Shown: piece after piece, positions 17,111 to 26,054 of the stretch
Layout: every line of letters begins with the position of its first letter
Numbering within the stretch: position 1 is the stretch's first letter
Program-made: the position numbers and the translations under genes
Notes under the pieces: model-generated
Told to the model about the DNA's origin: nothing
The model's database searches: none
The model's input: only the letters and a program-made list of their open reading frames with translations
NCBI RefSeq assembly: GCF_026625725.1
Contig: NZ_CP113060.1
Coordinates: 1,556,001-1,620,000 of the forward strand
DNA length: 64,000 nt
Reading direction: 5' to 3'
Origin: Pseudomonas sp. SL4(2022)
GTDB lineage: Bacteria > Pseudomonadota > Gammaproteobacteria > Pseudomonadales > Pseudomonadaceae

Positions 17111-18469
17111 TCAACGAGGCGTTATGAGGTAACAGGGCGGCAGTCTATAAAGCCCGCCAAGCAGCGGCAGCGCCAGTACGGCTGCCGTCAGCAAATACCA
17201 GGAGGTCGTACCGGCGGCGCAGGCGATCAGTGACACCATCAGTGCTATTGCGCCGCCCTGACTGAGCCGAAGCTTGATAACACAGAGCAGGGCAGCCATC
17301 GCCAGGAACCCTCCAAGCACACGTGCCCATAACAGGTAAGCGCCCTCTCCCGTGCAACTCACGGCGACCTGCAGCACTGCGCTGACTGCCAGCGTGACCA
17401 GAAATGGTCTCATAAACTGTCGTTCCAAACGGGCGCTGATCAATAACAACACGAGAAAGCCGCTAGCCGCTGAAAGGCTCCAGATCAATACAACGATGGC
17501 TGACAGCCCCAACCAGTAGCGATACTCCGGGGCCGGAACGACGTCTTGAAGCAGCAACCCGACGACCAACACAGCGGCTGTTGCCCAGGTCAGCACAGAA
17601 GCGCTCGACACAATTTTAAGACGGCCTTGCTGACTCTCTGCTTCAGCGAGAAGTAGGCGCCCGAGCTGTGCTTGTATGCCCGCCAATCCGCTGATGACGT
17701 GGTTGAGCAACAAATAGAATGGCAAATAGCTGGGTGCCAATGGCGCCAGCAGGAAGGCAGTCAGACGATCATGCAGTGTTCCGCAAACTGCCATGGTTGA
17801 GAGGTGCATGGCAGCGGTTATATTGCCTACGCCCCGCATTGGCAGCCACAGGATGGCCTGCCGGCTGTAGAGAACATTTATGAGCGCCTGCAGCAGATAG
17901 CCAAGACTGACCGCTAGCCCCGCAGTGATTGCCACATCCAGCGACAACGTACGGTGCAACAACCACCAGCAGAGCAACGCGGCAGGCCAGGCAATCTGTC
18001 CCAGCAGCAGCCCCACCAGACGCTGCCCTCCCGCAATTGTCGGAGATGAGAAATTGAACAAGGCAAACAGGCAGGCGGGCGCCGCACTTAATAGATAGCT
18101 TTGGCTGCTGCCTTTGCTCGCCAAGAGCAACCAGCCGCCGATACCCAGCACCAGCAACAAGAGTGTGGCGATCAGTTTATGGCCCAGGCCGCAACGCCAG
18201 AGTCGCGGCCATTCGGGAGCCTGCCTGGGCTCACGCAGGAAGAGCGAGGCGTAACCCAGATCAGCGACAAATATCAGTGTCATCAGCAGCAGATGAGCCA
18301 GCCCCACGACGCCGTACTCCGCCGTACCGAGCAGTCTGAGCAGAAACAACTGGAACACCAGATTGGCTAATTGCCCTACGCCGTAAGTCGATGCCGCCAG
18401 GAGCAACGATTGGCTGATCCGTGTTGACGGCCAGCTGTCACTGACGCGCTCGGGAACACCTGGATTCAC
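17111..18469 (-). CDS. Wzx-like polysaccharide flippase / MATE-fold membrane protein
   Basis: A protein of about 452 residues with 11-12 hydrophobic helices spread over its whole length. The first is YGVGQLANLVFQLFLLRLLGTAEYG, whose Arg-Leu-Leu-Gly and Glu-Tyr-Gly pattern is typical of Wzx/RfbX flippases. These move lipid-linked repeat units across the inner membrane. The start is uncertain: an upstream ATG at 18532 would overlap the epimerase by 67 bases, so the GTG at 18469, which overlaps the epimerase stop as GTGA, is preferred. It fits between the epimerase and amidotransferase genes in one operon. Confidence 0.75.
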   Translation of the reverse strand: MNPGVPERVSDSWPSTRISQSLLLAASTYGVGQLANLVFQLFLLRLLGTAEYGVVGLAHLLLMTLIFVADLGYASLFLREPRQAPEWPRLWRCGLGHKLIATLLLLVLGIGGWLLLASKGSSQSYLLSAAPACLFALFNFSSPTIAGGQRLVGLLLGQIAWPAALLCWWLLHRTLSLDVAITAGLAVSLGYLLQALINVLYSRQAILWLPMRGVGNITAAMHLSTMAVCGTLHDRLTAFLLAPLAPSYLPFYLLLNHVISGLAGIQAQLGRLLLAEAESQQGRLKIVSSASVLTWATAAVLVVGLLLQDVVPAPEYRYWLGLSAIVVLIWSLSAASGFLVLLLISARLERQFMRPFLVTLAVSAVLQVAVSCTGEGAYLLWARVLGGFLAMAALLCVIKLRLSQGGAIALMVSLIACAAGTTSWYLLTAAVLALPLLGGLYRLPPCYLITPR

Positions 18470-19392
18470 TGCACGCGATCCGGAAAAACCACACGCTGCA
18501 GGGCTTCGCTGAATGGATAACGCGGCTGCCATCCGAGCAGTTCACGCGCCCGGCCAGGGTTGCCCAACTGGCTGGGGCGGTCGACGCGCCGCTTGCGTGC
18601 CTGATCGACTGCTACGTTGACTTGCACCCCGACAAGCTGCCCAAGCTGTTGCACCAACTGCTCGACGGAGTGTTCAACGCCTGAGCAGAGGTTGATGGCG
18701 TCAAATGCTACATCGGTACGGCTGTCGTGCAGCATGGCAATCAAGCCACGGGCAATATCGTCGGCATGCAGGTAATCACGCCTGGGGGTCAGATTCCCCA
18801 GGTGGATGCAACCATCCGAGGACTGACGAAGCTGTTTGAGCACGTCCGGGATCAGGTGTGCATTGGGGTCGTCGTGAGCAACTGTATTGAAGATCCGGGC
18901 TGCGCGACCCATACGCTGGCCACGGCTACTCCAGAATTGCAATTGCTGTTCGTTGCAGTACTTGGACAGCGAATAGTTGTCGGCCGGAGCCAGAGGGCTC
19001 GAGTGCTCGGTCAATGGACCGTCCTGCCACGCATAGACGGCACCGCTCGAGGCGATCACGACTCGCTGGACATCAGCCTCTTCAGCAGCCTTGAGCACAC
19101 GTTCGGTACCCAGCACATTGACGTCAAGGCAGTATGCGCGCTGGTTCTCGCAGGTGGGAATGTGATGCACCGCCGCCAGATGCAGGATGGCATCGGGGCG
19201 AAATGCAGCGAGAACCTCAGCGAGCAGTGCCTCATCACCTATATCGCCAGGCACCGCCAACGTAGCCTCGGGCATAGGCAAGCCACTGGACAGATTATCC
19301 AGCACGGCGACGTGCCCCCCGGCCTGACGCCATTGTTGCGTGACTCGACGGCCTATCATGCCTGCGCCACCGGTCACCAATAAGCGCATCAT
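18466..19392 (-). CDS. NAD-dependent sugar-nucleotide epimerase/dehydratase
   Basis: A 308-residue extended short-chain dehydrogenase. The NAD-binding loop LVTGGAGMIGRRV lies at residues 4-16, the catalytic tyrosine motif YSLSKYCNEQQL is near residue 145, and SSGAVYAW supplies the catalytic Ser. The family converts UDP-, GDP- or dTDP-sugars (4-epimerases, 4,6-dehydratases and reductases), so it probably makes a sugar donor for the neighbouring polysaccharide. The start at 19392 is set by the ATGA overlap with the Wzz-like gene. The exact sugar cannot be told. Confidence 0.85.
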   Translation of the reverse strand: MMRLLVTGGAGMIGRRVTQQWRQAGGHVAVLDNLSSGLPMPEATLAVPGDIGDEALLAEVLAAFRPDAILHLAAVHHIPTCENQRAYCLDVNVLGTERVLKAAEEADVQRVVIASSGAVYAWQDGPLTEHSSPLAPADNYSLSKYCNEQQLQFWSSRGQRMGRAARIFNTVAHDDPNAHLIPDVLKQLRQSSDGCIHLGNLTPRRDYLHADDIARGLIAMLHDSRTDVAFDAINLCSGVEHSVEQLVQQLGQLVGVQVNVAVDQARKRRVDRPSQLGNPGRARELLGWQPRYPFSEALQRVVFPDRVQ

Positions 19393-20609
19393 GTCGCCAC
19401 CTCCACAATCAGCCAACGCCGCAGTCTGTGCGGCAGCCAGGGCAGCACAGGGCGGTCTTTTCGCAGCAGAACGTGGATCGCAAGCAGTACTGAAAGACCG
19501 ATCAGCGTGACGGCGAAACTCGCCAGCCCGACAATCAGCGGATTGCGCGCAGCAACAGGCGAAGCGGAAACCGCTGAACGCGTCTTGAGACCAATCGCCT
19601 GATGCCGGGAGACAATATGGTTGAGTTTCAAGTCCACCCTTTCCAGGGCTTCTCGCACGGCTGCAGACGGTGGTGTCTGAACGCTGAGCAGTTGCTCGCG
19701 GTTCTTGCTGAGCTGATCAAGAAGATCGCTACCGGCTGAGGCATGGCGAATCGCCCAGTCCATATCGGCCATCAGTTGAGCAATCGCGTCCAAGCGGTCG
19801 AGCTCATGGCGGCTCAAACGTGCCTTGGCCTGCAATTCGGAAACCGTTGTTTCCAGAGCTACGATTTGCGGTAAAGGAGACAGGTATTTGCCGCCGCCAT
19901 CGCTGACCGAAAACAGCGTAACCGTTTCAAGCGAACGCAACTGAGGATAGCGCTCCAGTACAGCTTGCATGTCGGCAATGCGTCTGTGGTTCTGTTCAAT
20001 CTCAAAATCGGCTTTCAGGATATCCAGATTGAGCTGCGGGCGTTCAGTCAACTCCGCTTGGCTTTTGCGCGTTAGATCGATCAAGCTGTTTGCCAAGAAC
20101 GCGCCACGCACATGCTTCGTCAATGCATCCAGTGTCGTGCTGGCTTGCTCTTCACTGCTCACGCGCAAGGTAAACTCCAGGCCCAGACCACCGCTCTTCT
20201 GGAATTGTTCGGCCGGAATATCCCTCACATCATCTCGATTGAGCGCCGCACGATAGTGAAGCGCACCGCGCCAGTATTCCGGTTTGAGTGCGCGCTGGTG
20301 CAAGTGCCCAGTGCTATCGCCAGCCGCTGCATCGGGGTTGCTGAATGACCGAGCCACCCAGCGTTGATCCCACAAAAACGGTTGCACCTGGCGCAACTCT
20401 TCCAGGGTGATCTCCGGGACCTCAAGCAGGGCCGTGACGGTATACAGCGGTCGATTGGCCACCCAGCTGGCGGCACTCAGGCCAGCCAGGAGCGCGGCAA
20501 TAAACAGCAGCCGGCCATAGCGTTGATAAAACGTCAGTAAGCGAAGCAGCAACTCACCCAGAAAGACTTCGTCAGCGGGCCTGGAGGAGGTGGGTGTGGG
20601 CGTGTGCAT
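19389..20609 (-). CDS. Wzz/GumC-like polysaccharide chain-length or export protein
   Basis: A 406-residue inner-membrane protein with a hydrophobic segment at about 35-52 (LLFIAALLAGLSAASWVA) and another near 355-380 (VGLASFAVTLIGLSVLLAIHVLL). They flank a periplasmic domain rich in charged, helical sequence, the topology of Wzz and polysaccharide co-polymerases. There is no C-terminal tyrosine-kinase domain. It is the first gene of the leftward operon that runs down to 10907. The assignment rests on topology and context because sequence conservation in this family is low. Confidence 0.72.
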   Translation of the reverse strand: MHTPTPTSSRPADEVFLGELLLRLLTFYQRYGRLLFIAALLAGLSAASWVANRPLYTVTALLEVPEITLEELRQVQPFLWDQRWVARSFSNPDAAAGDSTGHLHQRALKPEYWRGALHYRAALNRDDVRDIPAEQFQKSGGLGLEFTLRVSSEEQASTTLDALTKHVRGAFLANSLIDLTRKSQAELTERPQLNLDILKADFEIEQNHRRIADMQAVLERYPQLRSLETVTLFSVSDGGGKYLSPLPQIVALETTVSELQAKARLSRHELDRLDAIAQLMADMDWAIRHASAGSDLLDQLSKNREQLLSVQTPPSAAVREALERVDLKLNHIVSRHQAIGLKTRSAVSASPVAARNPLIVGLASFAVTLIGLSVLLAIHVLLRKDRPVLPWLPHRLRRWLIVEVAT

Positions 20610-20751
20610 GATTTGACCTGATTAACCCACCCCCTGCTGATTGCCGGTAGGCAACTCGGGGGCGGTAAAAGCAGGTGAATGTGCCATAGCGACCAGTACG
20701 GTGCAAAGCTCAATACCCGTGCAATTGCCGCAGGCCGGGTACCACGCGCTG

Positions 20752-21717
20752 TCAGTGATGTTTGCCGTGCATGCCCTGCGCCCGTAAAAACGCCAGAAAC
20801 GCTTCGCGTGAGCTGTAGCGTGGGCTAAAGCCGAAGTTCTGTTTCAGCCGGCGATTGCTCAGCACCGGGCGGTAGCGCAGAAAATCCACCTGCTCCGGGC
20901 CGTATGGGCTGAGGCCCAGGGGTTTGAGCACGTGCAACGCGCTGCGGATCAGCCAGGCCGGCAGGGCACGGTAGGGTTTGCCCAGCAGCTCGGCGATTTC
21001 CTTGAGTGACAGCGCGCCATCACCGGCCAGGTTGAAGATACCAGCGCTCTGCTGGCGCAGGCCGCGGCAGATGATGTCCAGCACATCCTGATCCCAGATA
21101 AACACGAAGCGGCTGTCGCTGCCGCGGATACCCAACACCGCCGACTTTTTGAACAGCTCGGTGATCTGGTTGTTGACCTGTTTGCCGAGAATGGTGCCGG
21201 GGCGCAGCACCAGCTGCTTGAGTTGCGGATGCTGCACACGAGCCTCGGCCAGCAGCACCTCCACTTCACGTTTGTGCTTGGCGTAGGCGAACTGCGCATG
21301 GCCGCGCAGCGGCTGGTCTTCATCCAGCCACTCGGCATTCTGCGGGTCATAGCCATAGGCGGCACCGGAGCTGGTAACGATCAACTGTTCGACGCCATGG
21401 GCCGCAGCCGCCTGGATCAACGATTGGGTGCCGCCGACATCGATGGCATGCAGCTGTTCTTCGCTCATGCCTGGCGGCGGCGTGACCACCGAGGCCAGGT
21501 GAACAATCGCCTGTGGCTGCCAGGTCGCCATGCAATCCTCCACGGCGGCCGGCTGACTGATATCGAGCAGCACCGGTTCGATATTCAGCTTCATCCCGGC
21601 GCGGTTCTGCGGGCGGATATCAGCGGCAATCAGCAGCCACTGAGGGTGCTGAATAGCCAACTGGTTAAGCAGCTGCTGGCCGATATAACCGGCTGCACCT
21701 GTGATCAAGACGCGCAT
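20752..21717 (-). CDS. NAD-dependent epimerase/dehydratase (extended SDR)
   Basis: A 321-residue protein with the NAD loop LITGAAGYIGQQLL (residues 4-17), the catalytic motif YAKHKREVEV near 145 and the SSGAAYGYD strand with the catalytic Ser. The start at 21717 follows a GGAGAGG ribosome binding site and gives the expected MRVLITG N-terminus. It is separated from the polysaccharide operon by 140 bases and may be a stand-alone housekeeping gene. The substrate is unknown. Confidence 0.82.
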   Translation of the reverse strand: MRVLITGAAGYIGQQLLNQLAIQHPQWLLIAADIRPQNRAGMKLNIEPVLLDISQPAAVEDCMATWQPQAIVHLASVVTPPPGMSEEQLHAIDVGGTQSLIQAAAAHGVEQLIVTSSGAAYGYDPQNAEWLDEDQPLRGHAQFAYAKHKREVEVLLAEARVQHPQLKQLVLRPGTILGKQVNNQITELFKKSAVLGIRGSDSRFVFIWDQDVLDIICRGLRQQSAGIFNLAGDGALSLKEIAELLGKPYRALPAWLIRSALHVLKPLGLSPYGPEQVDFLRYRPVLSNRRLKQNFGFSPRYSSREAFLAFLRAQGMHGKHH

Positions 21718-21909
21718 GTACCTCTCCATAACGCAGCGCGGACGCTACATTTTCACCGACTGTGTTTACCCATTGCAGGCTATCCAGCGGGTTGCGCGGA
21801 GGCAGTGGCAAGGCTGGCCAAACAGCGTGGCGAAAGGCGACAGATGCGGGTGCCCTGGCCAGCTGGGCGCGCTATGCTCTGCGCCCCGCCATTCCCCAGA
21901 CATGCCGAC

Positions 21910-22257
21910 ATGAGCCACGCCGAACAGAATCTGCGTATCGACTACCTTGAATTCGCCGCCGTCGACCTGCCGGCGCTCAAGCAGTTTTACCAACAAGTCT
22001 TCGGTTGGCACTTTACCGACTACGGCCCGCACTACAGCAGCTTTACCGATGGACGCATAACGGGTGGTTTCACCACCGATGTGGCCGTCGGCGACGGGCC
22101 GCTGGTGGTGATCTACGCCACAGACCTGCAGGCTGTGTGCACCCAGGTGGCAGCGGCAGGCGGGCAGATCACCCAGGCGATCTTCAGTTTTCCCGGCGGG
22201 CGGCGTTTCGAGTTTCGCGATCCCAGTGGCAATCGCCTGGCCGTGTGGTCGGAGTAA
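21910..22257 (+). CDS. Glyoxalase/VOC-family protein
   Basis: A 115-residue single-domain VOC protein. It opens with IDYLEFAAVDLPALKQFYQQVFGW, in which the first beta strand and helix are typical of the fold, and ends with the FEFRDPSGNRLAVWS strand. Metal ligands of the family are usually His or Glu; FEFRDPSGN supplies the Glu. Many such proteins have unknown substrates. It is followed 11 bases later by the DUF5924 gene, so the two may be co-transcribed. Confidence 0.85.
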   Translation: MSHAEQNLRIDYLEFAAVDLPALKQFYQQVFGWHFTDYGPHYSSFTDGRITGGFTTDVAVGDGPLVVIYATDLQAVCTQVAAAGGQITQAIFSFPGGRRFEFRDPSGNRLAVWSE

Positions 22258-22268
22258 GCGGACGTCCC

Positions 22269-23282
22269 ATGCAAGCCGTGAAACAACAGGTGTTCAAACT
22301 GATCGCCCTGATTCAGCGCAATCCGGGGATGGTGGCGATCTTTGGCTTTGCCTCGGGGTTGGCGAGCTTTCTGCTGGTCGAGCGCCAGGCCGAGCTGGCG
22401 CGGGTACTGGCGCTGGTGATGCTGGTCAGCTGGTTGTGGCTGATTCTGGAAAACATCCTGCGTGAGCGCATCGCCCAATGGTTCGGCTTTGAGCTGCCGC
22501 CGCCGCTGCTGCGCTATGCCACGCAGATGATCCATCAGGAAAGCCTGTTCTTCGTTCTGCCGTTCTTCTTTATCACCACCACCTGGAACAGTGGCCAACT
22601 GCTGTTCAGCGGCCTGCTGGCCAGCGCGGCGCTGATCTCGATCATTGATCCGCTGTACTACAAGTGGCTGGCCCCCAAGCGCTGGCTGTTTCTCGCCTAT
22701 CACACCCTGGCGCTGTTCGCCGTGCTGCTCACGGCGCTGCCGATCATCTTCAAGCTGACCACCCCGCAGAGCTATCAGCTGGCGTTGGCGGCGGCGGTGT
22801 TGCTGTCGTTTCCCTCGCTGTTCGCGATCATCACCGTGCGTCGTTGGTGGCGTGGCCTGCTGTTGGTGGGTATGACCCTGGCCATTGGTGCAACTGGCTG
22901 GCTGGCGCGTACCTGGGTGCCGCCGGCCACCCTGTGGCTGACCGAGGTGGCGGTGACCAGTGAATTCGATAACCAGAACCGCGCGCCTGGCGACAGCATC
23001 AAGGAGCTGAGCGTGGCGCAACTGCGCAGCCAGGGCCTGTTCGCCTACACCGCGATCAGTGCACCGCGTGGGCTGAATGAGCGGATTTATCACGTCTGGC
23101 GCCGCGATGGTGACGAAGTCGAACGCATCGCCCTGGATATCCACGGCGGGCGCAAGAAAGGCTACCGCGCCTGGACCCACAAGAAGAACTTCCCCGCCGA
23201 CGCCGTAGGCCGCTGGCAAGTGCAGGTGCTGACTGAAGCCGGGCAGATGATCGGGGTGCTGCGGTTTAAGGTGGTGGAGTAG
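22269..23282 (+). CDS. DUF5924 membrane protein with C-terminal DUF2914 domain
   Basis: A 337-residue protein with about 7 hydrophobic segments between residues 20 and 215 and a soluble C-terminal domain of about 110 residues. That domain contains GLFAYTAISAPRGLNERIYHVW and ends in QMIGVLRFKVVE, the pattern of DUF2914. Its function is unknown in the family. The start at 22269 is the first Met after the VOC gene stop. A large frame on the opposite strand (22113-23324) is a shadow. Confidence 0.8.
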   Translation: MQAVKQQVFKLIALIQRNPGMVAIFGFASGLASFLLVERQAELARVLALVMLVSWLWLILENILRERIAQWFGFELPPPLLRYATQMIHQESLFFVLPFFFITTTWNSGQLLFSGLLASAALISIIDPLYYKWLAPKRWLFLAYHTLALFAVLLTALPIIFKLTTPQSYQLALAAAVLLSFPSLFAIITVRRWWRGLLLVGMTLAIGATGWLARTWVPPATLWLTEVAVTSEFDNQNRAPGDSIKELSVAQLRSQGLFAYTAISAPRGLNERIYHVWRRDGDEVERIALDIHGGRKKGYRAWTHKKNFPADAVGRWQVQVLTEAGQMIGVLRFKVVE

Positions 23283-23311
23283 CAGGTAGGTGGCATTGAG
23301 GAGCACAGCGA

Positions 23312-23349
23312 CGAAGCCCAACACCGCGTCAACGTCCTGTTGGGCTTCG
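23312..23349. terminator. Hairpin with 12-bp perfect stem
   Basis: CGAAGCCCAACA at 23312-23323 is the exact reverse complement of TGTTGGGCTTCG at 23338-23349, with a 14-base loop. It lies 30 bases after the rightward DUF5924 gene and before the end of the leftward nucleoside-recognition gene, a position expected of a bidirectional terminator. The right arm and its continuation resemble a short sequence scattered through many Pseudomonas genomes, so it may also be a repeat. Confidence 0.6.
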
Positions 23350-23402
23350 CTGCGCTCAACGTCAATCTAGGGTTTATTGCGCCGCAGATCGTTGCCGAAC
23401 GC

Positions 23403-24632
23403 TTAGCCGAAGAACCAGTAGCAGACGAAGATAGCCGCCACCACCCCCGCCAACTCGGCCAGCAGCGCACAGCCCACCGCATGGCGCACACGCTGGATGC
23501 CCACCGCACCGAAGTACACCGCCAGCACGTAGAAGGTGGTTTCCGTACTGCCCTGAATGGTCGCGGCGACCAGCGCGGGGAAGCTGTCGACGCCGTGGGT
23601 CTGCATGGTTTCGATCAGCATGGCGCGCGCCGCGCTGCCGGAGAACGGTTTGACCAACGCGGTGGGCAGCGCCTCGACAAAGCGCGTGTCCCAGCCCAGC
23701 GCCTCAATCAGCCAGCGAATGCCATCCAAACCGAACTCCAGCGCACCGGAGGCACGCAGCACACCAATCGCGCAGAGCATCGCCACCAGATAGGGCAGCA
23801 GGCTCTTGGCCACGTCGAAGCCTTCTTTCGCGCCTTCGACGAACTCCTCGTACACCGCCACCTTTTTCAAGGCACCGAGCAGCAGAAACAGCAGGACGAT
23901 ACCGAACAGGGTGAGGTTGCCGGTCAGCGATGACAGGGCCGCCAGCGCCGTAGCAGATAGGGTCGCCAGCATGGCCATAAAGCTGCCGAGCAGCAGCGCG
24001 CCCGGGATCAAATAGGCCAGCACCACCGGGTCCCACAGGCGCAGGCGCTGCATCAGCGCCACCGACAGCAAACCGACCAGGGTCGAGGCACTGGTGGCCA
24101 GCAGGATCGGCAGAAACACCAGGGTCGGGTCCGGCGCACCCTGCTGGGCGCGGTACATAAAGATGGTCACCGGCAGCAGGGTCAGTGACGAGGCGTTGAG
24201 CACCAGAAACAGGATCTGCGCATTGCTCGCCGTGGTGCTGCTGGGGTTGAGCGTTTGCAGGGAACGCATGGCTTTCAGGCCAATCGGCGTGGCGGCGTTG
24301 TCCAGGCCCAGGCCATTGGCGGCGAAGTTCATGGTGATCAGGCCGAGGGCCGGATGGCCGCGCGGCACTTCCGGCATCAACCGCGCAAACAGCGGGCCGA
24401 GCATCCGCGCCAGGGCATCGACCAGGCCGGCTTTCTCGGCAATGCGCAGCAGACCGAGCCAGAGGGTCAGGGTGCCGAATAGCAGCACCATGACTTCAAC
24501 TGACAGCTTGGCCATGGCAAACAGGCTTTCAACCATGGCGGCAAACACCGCGGGATCGTCGCCGACCAACCAGCGTGACAGGCCGGCCAGCGCCGCCACC
24601 ACGAAAAACCCCAGCCACAGCCAATTGAGCAT
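23403..24632 (-). CDS. Nucleoside-recognition (Gate) domain membrane protein, SpmA/SpmB fusion type
   Basis: A 409-residue polytopic protein with two Gate-domain halves, as in proteins annotated spore maturation protein A/B. The first half contains LITMNFAANGLGLDNAATPIGLKAM (about residues 98-122) and the second contains LPTALVKPFSGSAARAMLIETM and ATIQGSTETTFYVLAVYFGAVG near the C-terminus. These segments are highly conserved in the family, whose role in non-sporulating bacteria is unknown. The start at 24632 follows a GGGAGAGAG ribosome binding site. It is a single gene. Confidence 0.82.
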   Translation of the reverse strand: MLNWLWLGFFVVAALAGLSRWLVGDDPAVFAAMVESLFAMAKLSVEVMVLLFGTLTLWLGLLRIAEKAGLVDALARMLGPLFARLMPEVPRGHPALGLITMNFAANGLGLDNAATPIGLKAMRSLQTLNPSSTTASNAQILFLVLNASSLTLLPVTIFMYRAQQGAPDPTLVFLPILLATSASTLVGLLSVALMQRLRLWDPVVLAYLIPGALLLGSFMAMLATLSATALAALSSLTGNLTLFGIVLLFLLLGALKKVAVYEEFVEGAKEGFDVAKSLLPYLVAMLCAIGVLRASGALEFGLDGIRWLIEALGWDTRFVEALPTALVKPFSGSAARAMLIETMQTHGVDSFPALVAATIQGSTETTFYVLAVYFGAVGIQRVRHAVGCALLAELAGVVAAIFVCYWFFG

Positions 24633-24751
24633 GCCGTCTCTCTCCCAGATCAATGGGCGGGATGATAGCGCGGCTTATAGAAGGAAGGTGGAGAGCGTCT
24701 CTTCGCTGCCCTCACGCAAAGCATGGGGTCAGCAAGATATGTTGAGGATAT

Positions 24752-24809
24752 GTGGGAGGGGCTTTAGCCGCGACCGGTCTAAAGGCCTCGCGGCTAAAGC
24801 CCCTCCCAC
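24752..24809. repeat. Pseudomonas REP-type palindrome
   Basis: Two 22-base arms (24752-24773 and 24788-24809) are perfect reverse complements around a 14-base centre. The arm GTGGGAGGGGCTTTAGCCGC is the well-known core of repetitive extragenic palindromes in Pseudomonas. It lies between the convergent-distal end of the Ivy gene and the start region of the Gate-domain gene, in non-coding DNA. Confidence 0.92.
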
Positions 24810-24831
24810 GACACACCATTCGTGCGCGGCA

Positions 24832-25290
24832 CTAGTACCAATTGGGGTCGTTATTCAGTTGCTCTTGCAGCAACTGTTGAATGGCGTCGTCCGGATCGCC
24901 GAGCCAGCGCAGGGTGGCGTGCTGGCTGGGTGCCTTGTCCGTCGGCAGGCCGTCGGGCAGTTGCACATAGAGTGCATAGGCGTCGTCCTTGTCCCAGCTG
25001 AAGGCCACGTAGAGGCGCTGGTTGAAACAGTTGTTCGCTTCACACAGCTGACCGACCAGGTACTGGTCGCCGTCGTCATCCAGACCCTGCATGGGGCTGG
25101 CGATGCCGCTCAGGTTCATCACCCAGTCCGGCAGACGGCTTTCGCCTTGCACCAGTTCCTGCCAGGTCTCTTGATACGCCGAGTCACTGGCGAGCAGTTC
25201 ATTGAGGCGGAATTGGCCATCGGTGTCTGCGGCCAATGCCGCCACACTACCGCCCAGTAACAGGGCGGCAAGCAGCGTCTTGATGGTCAT
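24832..25290 (-). CDS. Ivy-family inhibitor of vertebrate lysozyme
   Basis: A 152-residue exported protein with a signal peptide (residues 1-21, LLAALLLGGSVAALAA). The mature part matches Ivy: AYQETWQELVQG, LPDWVMNLSG, YLVGQLCEANNC and QRLYVAFSWDKDD follow each other in the family order. The two Cys that frame the inhibitory loop are present, but the loop reads CEANNC where E. coli Ivy has CKPHDC, so the His that plugs the lysozyme active site is absent. It may inhibit a different muramidase or lytic transglycosylase, or be inactive on lysozyme. A similar gene lies near algB in P. aeruginosa. It starts 10 bases after the DUF1328 stop. Confidence 0.82.
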   Translation of the reverse strand: MTIKTLLAALLLGGSVAALAADTDGQFRLNELLASDSAYQETWQELVQGESRLPDWVMNLSGIASPMQGLDDDGDQYLVGQLCEANNCFNQRLYVAFSWDKDDAYALYVQLPDGLPTDKAPSQHATLRWLGDPDDAIQQLLQEQLNNDPNWY

Positions 25291-25300
25291 GGCGGCTTCT

Positions 25301-25465
25301 CTATACACGTGGGCGACGGCCCATGATGAAGGACACGATAAACATCACCAGGAACACCACGAACAGAATCTTCGCGATACCCGTGGCGGTGCCGGCGATA
25401 CCTCCGAAGCCCAGGACTGCAGCGATGATGGCGATAATCAGAAAGGTAATGGCCCAGCTCAGCAT
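25301..25465 (-). CDS. DUF1328 small membrane protein
   Basis: A 54-residue protein, too short for many gene finders. It reads [20 protein letters not shown] at the start, then [19 protein letters not shown], and ends GRRPRV, which is the typical DUF1328 (YtjA) sequence with two membrane helices around a GG-rich turn. An AAGGAG ribosome binding site precedes the ATG. Such genes are often induced by envelope or osmotic stress. It lies directly upstream of the Ivy gene and downstream of two other stress-type genes. Confidence 0.9.
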   Translation of the reverse strand: MLSWAITFLIIAIIAAVLGFGGIAGTATGIAKILFVVFLVMFIVSFIMGRRPRV

Positions 25466-25511
25466 GGCGATACTCCTTGCCTACTCAGGGATGCGCCGCG
25501 GCGCGGTAAGA

Positions 25512-25537
25512 CCCGGTGTGGCGCAAACCACACCGGG
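25512..25537 (-). terminator. Hairpin between the PA2169-like gene and DUF1328
   Basis: CCCGGTGTGG (25512-25521) pairs exactly with CCACACCGGG (25528-25537) around a 6-base loop, 6 bases past the stop of the gene at 25544. There is no good U-tract, so it may only attenuate transcription or stabilise the 3' end. Confidence 0.55.
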
Positions 25538-25543
25538 CCGGGC

Positions 25544-25978
25544 TTACTGCATGGACTGTTTCAGGGTGCGCATACGGTCATGGTTGGCGCGCACGTTCGG
25601 CATTTCTGCGCTCAGCAGGGCCTGTAGATCAGGCTCGGCGCTTTCCAGAGCATCCTCGAAGGCATGCAGGATGCGGTCTTCGGCTTCTTCCAGCTGTGCC
25701 ACGTAGGTGGCTTCGGTGTCACTGACCAGGGTCGCCTTGGTGTCGGCGTAGACTTGACGCAGCTTGCCGACGAAGGTGCCGCCGCTGGCGGGCTTGTCCT
25801 GGTTGGCAGCCACGTTCACCGACAGCGCGCGAATCAGCTCGCGCTTGCTCTGCGACATGTCGCGGCACAGCACCTGCAGGCGCACATCCTTCACCTCGTC
25901 ATGGGCGTGCTGGTAGAAGCGCTGGCCGTCACGGGTGATTTCGATCAGTTCGTTGAGTGGCTCGCTGGTATTACTCAT
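25544..25978 (-). CDS. PA2169-family four-helix-bundle protein (DUF2383)
   Basis: A 144-residue, all-helical, soluble protein. It begins MSNTSEPLNELIEITRDGQRF and contains FYQHAHDEVKD, then CRDMSQSKRELIRAL and AEDRILHAFEDAL, the ferritin-like four-helix pattern of the PA2169/DUF2383 family. No enzymatic function is established; members are tied to stress and stationary phase. The start at 25978 has an AGGAG ribosome binding site 8 bases upstream. It lies 77 bases after the BON protein gene. Confidence 0.85.
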   Translation of the reverse strand: MSNTSEPLNELIEITRDGQRFYQHAHDEVKDVRLQVLCRDMSQSKRELIRALSVNVAANQDKPASGGTFVGKLRQVYADTKATLVSDTEATYVAQLEEAEDRILHAFEDALESAEPDLQALLSAEMPNVRANHDRMRTLKQSMQ

Positions 25979-26054
25979 GGTGGATCTCCTGGAAGTTGTA
26001 ACGGCACCCCGATAACAGGGCCGCCTCAGACAACAGGCCACGGCTCGGATGGCT

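Noticed and set aside
22113..23324. 403-codon frame opposite the DUF5924 gene
   Set aside because: Gln/His/Arg-rich reverse image of a membrane protein gene, typical of high-GC shadows.
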